A stretch of 52,587 bases of DNA from Halorubrum lipolyticum DSM 21995 (lineage in GTDB: Archaea; Halobacteriota; Halobacteria; Halobacteriales; Haloferacaceae). The translations under genes were made by a program, and so were the position numbers. Of this stretch, positions 47,321 to 52,587 are shown piece after piece (the first letter of the stretch is position 1; each line of letters starts with the position of its first letter). The notes beneath the pieces were generated by a model, which saw only the letters and a list, made by a program, of their open reading frames with translations, was not told the DNA's origin and ran no database searches. The stretch spans positions 246 to 52,832 of the forward strand of contig NZ_AOJG01000003.1 of assembly GCF_000337375.1 (NCBI RefSeq), given 5' to 3'.

Positions 47321-48751
47321 CTACCGCGCCGCCTTCACCAGTCGACGCAGATCGAGGTGGCCGGCACCGTGGTACGCCTCGCCGCCGGGTTCGTCCTCGG
47401 ACGCGGTCTCTCGGATCAGCGACTCGACTTCCGCGACGCTCGTGTCGGGCTGCAGCGACCGAATCAGCGCGACGGCGCCTGACACCTGCGGCGCCGCCAT
47501 CGAGGTGCCGGCCTTCCACCCGTACCCCGGCTCGACACCGCCGTCGCCGTCCGGGGTTACGATCGTGGAGAGCACGAGGTCGTAGAACCACTCGGCTTCT
47601 CCGTCTATCGCTTCGGGGTCATAGTCTCCGCCTGCTGCGCTGACATCGACCGCGCTCCCGTAGTTCGTGTAATTAGCGGGCGAAGAGGTCGGATCCGTGA
47701 GCCGTTTCAGCGCGAGGTCCTCGCGTTGCTTCCGGTCGTCCCAAAGGAAGCCGATGGGGCCGGTCGCGGAGACGCCGAAGACGCCTTCCGCCTCCGTCGG
47801 GAGGCTCAGAGTACCCTCTGCGTCCATGTCGAGACCGTCGTTGCCCGCGGAGTTGACCACGAGCATGTCCTGATCCCGGGCGTACGCGGCAGCGCGTTCG
47901 TAGGCCTCCTTGAGATCCAACAGGAACGGGTACTCCTCGGGATCGACGAAGGGGACCGGGTAGCCCAGACTCAGGTTCGCAGCGTCACAGCCCTTGTTTG
48001 CGGCCGCGACGACTGCCGCGATGACGTCGCCGCTCGCGCCCTCTACGCCGGAGAAGACCCGGAGGGACACGACTTCCGCGTCCGGCGCGGTGCCGAGCAC
48101 GCCGTCGCCGTTCGCGTTCGTCCCGGCGACGGTCCCAGCGACGTGCGTGCCGTGGTCGCCCGCCCCGTTCGGGCGGAAGTCGTACTCGTCGGTCGTGAAG
48201 TTCTCGGAGAGGTCCTCGTTCACCGCGTCCGCGAGATCGGGGTGGGCGTCCGACACGCCGCTGTCGATCACGGCGACGCGAGCGCCCTCACCCGTGGTCG
48301 TGTCGTGGACCGTTTTCCGGTTACCCGGTCGATCGGAGAGGTCGCCCACCCGCTGGGCGCGCTTGTCCCACTGGAGTTCGTTGTTGGACAGCCCGTCGTC
48401 CCACGCGGGACTGCCACTGCCGTCGGACTCCTTATCGACCTCCGCCGCCGGGCCCGCGTTCTCCGGGACGGAGCCCGCGTTATCTTGATAGACTGTGACA
48501 TCCGGGGTCGTCGAGTCGACGCCCGGTACCACCTCGGGATCACCCCGTGCCGCCAACAGGTCGATCTCGGAGACGTCGTGGACGATTTCCACCTCGTCCG
48601 GCACGTCGCTCCGGTCGACCGCTCGTAAGTCGATGAGGAACCGATCCGCTGCGGGGGTCTCGCCGCCGTCGGCGGATGCCACCCCCGGGAACGTCGTAAC
48701 TACGCCTGCCGCACCGATGCCCTTTAGGAGGGATCGTCTGTCGAAGTTCAT
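47321..48751 (-). CDS. Tat-exported subtilisin-like serine protease (halolysin type)
   Basis: 476 residues from ATG 48751. Tat signal MNFDRRSLLKGIGAAGVVTT; propeptide to about residue 150; catalytic triad D163 (VAVIDSGVSD), H200 (GDHGTHVAGT) and S417 (KAGTSMAAPQVSG), with oxyanion N304 in VNSAGNDG. C255 is the only cysteine in the catalytic domain. It lacks the C-terminal extension seen in larger halolysins and stops soon after the triad serine region (HLDLRRLVKAAR). An upstream ATG at 48758-48760 is an alternative start. The enzyme acts outside the cell and probably digests proteins. Confidence 0.94.
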   Translation of the reverse strand: MNFDRRSLLKGIGAAGVVTTFPGVASADGGETPAADRFLIDLRAVDRSDVPDEVEIVHDVSEIDLLAARGDPEVVPGVDSTTPDVTVYQDNAGSVPENAGPAAEVDKESDGSGSPAWDDGLSNNELQWDKRAQRVGDLSDRPGNRKTVHDTTTGEGARVAVIDSGVSDAHPDLADAVNEDLSENFTTDEYDFRPNGAGDHGTHVAGTVAGTNANGDGVLGTAPDAEVVSLRVFSGVEGASGDVIAAVVAAANKGCDAANLSLGYPVPFVDPEEYPFLLDLKEAYERAAAYARDQDMLVVNSAGNDGLDMDAEGTLSLPTEAEGVFGVSATGPIGFLWDDRKQREDLALKRLTDPTSSPANYTNYGSAVDVSAAGGDYDPEAIDGEAEWFYDLVLSTIVTPDGDGGVEPGYGWKAGTSMAAPQVSGAVALIRSLQPDTSVAEVESLIRETASEDEPGGEAYHGAGHLDLRRLVKAAR

Positions 48752-48945
48752 GGTCGCCATCTACGATGTGAGATGGTGTCAATAGACATGGATAATCAAT
48801 TGAAAAGTCTTACTGAAATTCAATAGAACTACCATTATGTTTACAGCCGCAACGCGATTCCGGCTCCCGATCAACGACAGTGCCAGTCGAGATCGGGGTG
48901 ACCGGTCGACCCGATCACGACAGTCAGAAAACCGGTCGCGGCGGG

Positions 48946-48987
48946 GCGTTCGTGACGGGGTGTTCGTGACGGAGTGTTCGTGACCGT
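48946..48987. repeat. Three tandem 14-nt repeats after elp3
   Basis: GCGTTCGTGACGGG (48946), GTGTTCGTGACGGA (48960) and GTGTTCGTGACCGT (48974) repeat in tandem, downstream of the elp3 stop at 49005 on the minus strand. The rest of 48761-49004 is AT-rich near the protease promoter and otherwise empty. Confidence 0.6.
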
Positions 48988-49004
48988 CGTCCGAGCGCTC
49001 CCGC

Positions 49005-50768
49005 TCAGATCCGCTTCGACACGTACGGCCCGTCCTGGTGGTACCCGAGCTTGTTCCGGTAGTACTCGCGGGCGCCGATGCCGGAGATGATCGCCAGCTT
49101 GCGGTAGCCGGCGTCGCGGGCCATCTCCTCCGCGCGTTCGAGGAGCTTCGTCCCGTACCCCTGATGCTGCCAGTCGCCGTCGCCGCCGATGGCGACCTCG
49201 CTGCCGTACACGTGGAGTTCGCGGACCAGCGCGGCGTCCTCGAGCTCGCGGCGGATCGCGTCGTTCTCGGTACCGGGCGCGCCGGGCTGATCGGGCGCGA
49301 ACGAGGGGAACCGCAGACGGCAGAAGCCGACGAGCAGGTCTCTGACGGGGTCTTCGAAGGAGATGAAGTGCTCCGTCCCGCCGCCGGCCTCGTAGGTGGT
49401 CACGTCGAGTTCGACGTCGTCCGGGTCCGGGTCGGCGTCGTTGTGGCCCACCTCGCGCGCGCGGATGTCGCGCTGGACGATCCCCTTCTCCTCGGCTCGC
49501 TGATCGGCGAGCTGCCGGAGGTTCGACTTCCAGACGCCGCCTTCGATGAAGTCGGCAGGGATGTCGCGCTGGACGCGCTGAAGCCGCGTGTACTTCGGGA
49601 TCTGATCCATCGCCTCGGCGACCACGTCGGCCGCCTCCTCGTTCGAGAGCGGCTCGAAGGAGTCCTGGCGCCATCGGTCGTACACCCGGGTCCCCTCGAC
49701 GACGAGCGTCGGATATATCTTCAGGTAGTCCGGCCGCCAGTCGGGGTTCTCGAACAGCTGGCGGAAGTCCTCGACGCACATCTCCCGCGTCATCCCCGGC
49801 TGGCCCGGCATCATGTGGAAGCCGACCTTGAACGCGGCGTCGCGGAGCCGGCGGTTGGCGTTTCGGCTCGCCTCGTTGCCGTGCCCGCGGTGCATCTCGC
49901 GGTTGATCCGCTCGTAGGTGGTCTGGACGCCGACCTCGACTTTGGTGCCGCCCAGATCGAGCATGCGGTCGATCTGCTCGGGGTCGCACCAGTCGGGCTT
50001 CGTCTCGAAGGTCGTCCCGATGTTGCGGATCTCGTTGGTCTCGTTCTCGGCGATCACGTCCTCGAGGTACTCGAACTCGGTCGCCTCGGGGTCGGGCGCG
50101 AACGACTCGCCCTCGGCGGGCTCGGGCTCTTTGTCGAGGTCGTAGTCGTTCATCGCCTGCAGCGCGCGCTTCACGAACCACTCCTGGTAGTCGTGCGAGC
50201 GCGCGGTCATCGTGCCTCCCATCAGGATGAGCTCGGCCTTGTCGACCGGGTGGCCGATCTTCCGGAGCTGTTCGAGCCGGAGGGTGACCTGTCCGTACGG
50301 GTCGTAGTCGTTCTGCTCGCCCCGGGCCGCGGCGGGCTCGTGGCCCGTGTACGACTGCGCCGAGGAGAACTCCGAGGCCGGCCCGCCGGGACAGTAGAGG
50401 CACTTGCCGTGCGGGCAGAGCTTCGGCGAGGTCATGATCGCGACCGGGGAGACGCCGGAGGCGGTCCGGACCGGCTTCCGCTGGACCACCTCGATCACGT
50501 CGTCGCGGGCCTCCGAGGGCGCGTGATCGAGTATCTCGGTGTTCTTTGGCACCTTCGGCGAGCCGAACTCCGAGCAGGCGTCGAGCTTGGCGGACTCTAA
50601 GTCGTCGCGGTCGATCTCGCCCGCGAGGATCCGGTCGACGAGGTGTTCGCAGGTGCGGACGAACGCCTCGGACTCGGCGTCGGAGCCGGTCGCCTCACCG
50701 CCGGACTCCCCCCCGGAATCGCCGCCCTCGCTTCCGGCGTCCGCGTCACTCGCCGCGTCGGTACTCAT
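49005..50768 (-). CDS. elp3: Elp3, tRNA uridine-34 modification radical SAM/GNAT enzyme
   Basis: 587 residues. A Gly/Ser/Asp-rich N-terminal tail precedes the radical SAM domain with the cluster motif C118-x4-C123-x2-C126 (LCPHGKCLYCPGG). KVEVGVQTTYERINREMHRGH and FHMMPGQPGMTREMCVEDF are family text. The C-terminal acetyltransferase domain has ELHVYGSEVAIGGDGDWQHQGYGTKLLERAEEMARDAGYRKLAIISGIGAREYY with the QHQGYG acetyl-CoA loop. It makes carboxymethyl-type uridine-34 in tRNAs. Archaea have Elp3 without the other Elongator subunits. A TATA element (GAGTTAAG, 50793-50800) is centred 28 nt upstream of the ATG. Confidence 0.96.
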   Translation of the reverse strand: MSTDAASDADAGSEGGDSGGESGGEATGSDAESEAFVRTCEHLVDRILAGEIDRDDLESAKLDACSEFGSPKVPKNTEILDHAPSEARDDVIEVVQRKPVRTASGVSPVAIMTSPKLCPHGKCLYCPGGPASEFSSAQSYTGHEPAAARGEQNDYDPYGQVTLRLEQLRKIGHPVDKAELILMGGTMTARSHDYQEWFVKRALQAMNDYDLDKEPEPAEGESFAPDPEATEFEYLEDVIAENETNEIRNIGTTFETKPDWCDPEQIDRMLDLGGTKVEVGVQTTYERINREMHRGHGNEASRNANRRLRDAAFKVGFHMMPGQPGMTREMCVEDFRQLFENPDWRPDYLKIYPTLVVEGTRVYDRWRQDSFEPLSNEEAADVVAEAMDQIPKYTRLQRVQRDIPADFIEGGVWKSNLRQLADQRAEEKGIVQRDIRAREVGHNDADPDPDDVELDVTTYEAGGGTEHFISFEDPVRDLLVGFCRLRFPSFAPDQPGAPGTENDAIRRELEDAALVRELHVYGSEVAIGGDGDWQHQGYGTKLLERAEEMARDAGYRKLAIISGIGAREYYRNKLGYHQDGPYVSKRI

Positions 50769-50855
50769 TACCTTCCGATCGACGGGTTTCGGAGTTAAGC
50801 GTGTCGCACCGGGAGAACCGGCCGGTTTTAGGTCGGCGCTCGCGTAGCCGTCGCC

Positions 50856-52373
50856 GTGTTACGCAAGGACCTCCTGCGCGTCTCGCGGGCCGGCGGCGGC
50901 TACCGCCCCCGCTTCGCGACACGCGAACACCGCCCGCTCGCGGCGCGGGTACTCGGGACGTTCGAGTCCCACGTCGGGGAGCGGCGCGGCGACCTCGACG
51001 ACGCGCTGGCGGCGCTGGAGGCCGACGCCGCCGACTCCGGCGGCGACTTCAAGCTCGTCCGCGGGCTCGCCGCGCTCGTCGAACGCGAGTGCGAGTTCGA
51101 GACGCGCGCGCCGGTCCCGCCGCGTCGCGTCCGGCGGGCCGCGTTCGAGGCCGCGGAGGCGGTGGGCGTCGCGAGCGAGACCGAGCGCGAGGCCGCGATC
51201 GACCGCGCCGCCGACGCGCTCGGGATCGACCCCGGTGACGTGGAGTCGTCGCTGTACGCCGACCGCGACGTCAACGAGGTCCTCGTCGACGCCGACGTGC
51301 GGTGGGACCCCGACTCGCTCCTCGAACAGTACGACCTCTCCCTGGCCCAGACGGCCCTCTTCGACGCCACCGAGGTCAGGGTGCGATCGAACGACCCGAA
51401 GCGGCTCGTCTCGGCGGTCAAGCGGCTGCGGCTGATGTACGAGCTGGAGAAGACCCCCGAGGGTCGCGAGCTGGTGGTCACCGGTCCCGACAGCTTATTC
51501 TCTCGCACCCGGCGCTACGGGACCGCCTTCGCCAGACTGCTCCGGACCGTCGCGGAGTCCGCGGAGTGGGAGCTGTCGGCGACGATCGACGACCGCGGCC
51601 GCGAGCGCACAATGCGCCTCTCCGACGGCGACGTGGCGGTCCCGGGCGTCGAGCCGGTCGCGGAGCCCGACTTCGACAGCGGCGTCGAGGCCGACTTCGC
51701 CGGGCGCTTCCGCGGGCTCGACCTCGACTGGACCCTCGTCCGCGAGCCGGAACCGCTCGAAACCGGCAACCGGGTGATGATCCCCGACTTCGCGTTCGAC
51801 TACGACCACGCCGACTTCCGCCTCTTTTTCGAGGTGATGGGATTCTGGACCCCCGAGTACGTCGCGAAGAAGCTCTCCCAGCTCGCGGACGTGGAGGACG
51901 TGGACCTGTTGGTCGCCGTCGACGAGAGCCTCGGCGTGGGCGAGGAGATCGCCGCGCGCGACCACCGCGTGGTGAGCTACTCGGGGACCGTCCGGGTGAA
52001 GGAGATCGTCGACGTGCTCCGCGAGTACGAGGCCGAGTTCGTCGCCGACGCGGCCGCCGACCTCCCCGAGTCGCTGTCGCCCGACGCCGACGCGATCGGG
52101 CTCGACGACCTCGCCGACGCGCACGGCGTGAGCGTCGAGGCGATCGAGGACAAGTCGTTCCCGGAGCACGAACTGATGGGGCGGACGCTCGTGCGGCCCG
52201 CGGTACTGGAGGCGGCGGGCGAGGAACTGGAAGCCGGGATGTCGCTCTCGGCGGCCGAGGAGGTCCTCGACGAGCGCGGGATCGACGACGCGAGCGCCGC
52301 GCTCTCGCGGCTCGGGTTCCGGGTCGCGTGGGAGGGGCTCGGCGGCGGGACGCTGCGGGAGAAGGGAGAGTAG
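50856..52373 (+). CDS. DUF790 (Bax1-like) nuclease-family protein
   Basis: 505 residues starting with GTG, 28 nt after the centre of TTTTAGG (a TATA-like element). The signature block is RVMIPDFAFDYDHADFRLFFEVMGFWTPEYVAKKLSQLADV, which matches the PDF...E-GFWT core of Bax1/DUF790. Earlier regions include FDATEVRVRSNDPKRLVSAVKRLRLMYELEKTPEGRELVVTGPDSLF. Bax1 is the nuclease partner of XPB helicase in archaeal repair. A helicase gene usually lies next to it, but none is visible in this window, which ends 214 nt later. Confidence 0.88.
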   Translation: MLRKDLLRVSRAGGGYRPRFATREHRPLAARVLGTFESHVGERRGDLDDALAALEADAADSGGDFKLVRGLAALVERECEFETRAPVPPRRVRRAAFEAAEAVGVASETEREAAIDRAADALGIDPGDVESSLYADRDVNEVLVDADVRWDPDSLLEQYDLSLAQTALFDATEVRVRSNDPKRLVSAVKRLRLMYELEKTPEGRELVVTGPDSLFSRTRRYGTAFARLLRTVAESAEWELSATIDDRGRERTMRLSDGDVAVPGVEPVAEPDFDSGVEADFAGRFRGLDLDWTLVREPEPLETGNRVMIPDFAFDYDHADFRLFFEVMGFWTPEYVAKKLSQLADVEDVDLLVAVDESLGVGEEIAARDHRVVSYSGTVRVKEIVDVLREYEAEFVADAAADLPESLSPDADAIGLDDLADAHGVSVEAIEDKSFPEHELMGRTLVRPAVLEAAGEELEAGMSLSAAEEVLDERGIDDASAALSRLGFRVAWEGLGGGTLREKGE

Positions 52374-52424
52374 GCGCAAGAGGCGCGAGGGACTGGTAGC
52401 GCGGACCGCCGGTAGCGACGTGAC

Positions 52425-52587
52425 ATTTAAACTCGAACGAGGCTGTGGCGCGTGCCGATGAGCGCCCGCAGGGCGCGAGTCGCACGCGCGAGGGAGGAGC
52501 GAGCAGAGAGGGACCTCCGGTCCCTCATGCAGCCGGCGCGCAGCGCCGGCGACGAAGCGAGCGACGAGGCTGGGGAGGCGTGAGGCT
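52425..52587 (+). ncRNA. Structured repeat element, copy 3, cut by the window end
   Basis: TATA-like TTTAAA (52426-52431) precedes the first helix GCGCGTGC/GCACGCGC (52448-52455 with 52482-52489) and hairpin GCGCCC/GGGCGC (52462-52476). The 7/6-nt joining strands keep pairing: GAT faces GTC here, ACC/GGT in copy 1 and TCC/GGA in copy 2. A different second stem region with hairpins GAGGGACC/GGTCCCTC and GCCGGCGC/GCGCCGGC follows. The first 20 nt of the invariant block start at 52566. The 3' half lies outside. Confidence 0.55.

Overview
The window looks like chromosomal DNA of a haloarchaeon. Evidence: high G+C, very acidic predicted proteins, Tat (twin-arginine) signal peptides, a halocyanin, a bacterio-opsin-activator-type HTH regulator, an archaeal GatE, DacZ, RqcH and Elp3, and an archaeal 5S rRNA end. 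Gene content resembles the Halorubrum/Haloferax group, but I cannot fix the genus. Many genes have a TATA-like box centred about 25-30 nt upstream of the chosen start codon, so most transcripts are probably leaderless. I used this spacing to choose several starts.

Layout. 1-5 kb: 3' end of 5S rRNA (end of an rRNA operon) and its terminator, two haloarchaeal unknowns, an EamA exporter, a GAF histidine kinase and a GNAT acetyltransferase. 5.2-6.2 kb: a broken PAS histidine kinase. 6.3-7.9 kb: dacZ-mscS, a c-di-AMP synthase with a small-conductance channel. 8-16 kb: two paralogous four-helix membrane proteins, stress-type small proteins, an AI-2E-type transporter, a proteasome-fold protein, a YdjM-like membrane protein and a rubredoxin-like protein. 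16-21.8 kb: HTH regulator, aldo/keto reductase, two coupled Tat lipoproteins, a zinc-finger microprotein and an MFS transporter. 21.9-27.9 kb: a GT81-type glycosyltransferase, then dhaKLM converging on ptsH-ptsI, a complete PEP-dependent dihydroxyacetone kinase system. 28-35.4 kb: yqeC and an aldehyde:ferredoxin oxidoreductase homologue lacking three Fe-S cysteines, ychF, UspA, birA, a [2Fe-2S] ferredoxin. 35.4-37 kb: a divergent EamA/Lrp pair. 37-40 kb: gatE flanked by two copies of a structured repeat, then tRNA-Leu(GAG). 40-52 kb: DUF420, halocyanin, purF, rqcH, a PIN/AbrB toxin-antitoxin pair, a Tat-exported subtilase, elp3 and a DUF790/Bax1 nuclease-family gene. A third copy of the repeat runs off the right end.

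The most unusual object is the GC-rich repeat of about 280 nt at 37053, 39452 and 52425. The copies differ in primary sequence in the stems but keep the pairing through compensatory changes. They share invariant blocks, and each begins just after a TATA-like element. This is the pattern of a dispersed non-coding RNA family rather than of a coding gene. Other notable points are the two-lesion kinase pseudogene, the cysteine-poor AOR homologue, the proteasome-like protein without a threonine nucleophile, and tandem repeats that duplicate a promoter region. No CRISPR array, insertion sequence or replication origin was recognised.
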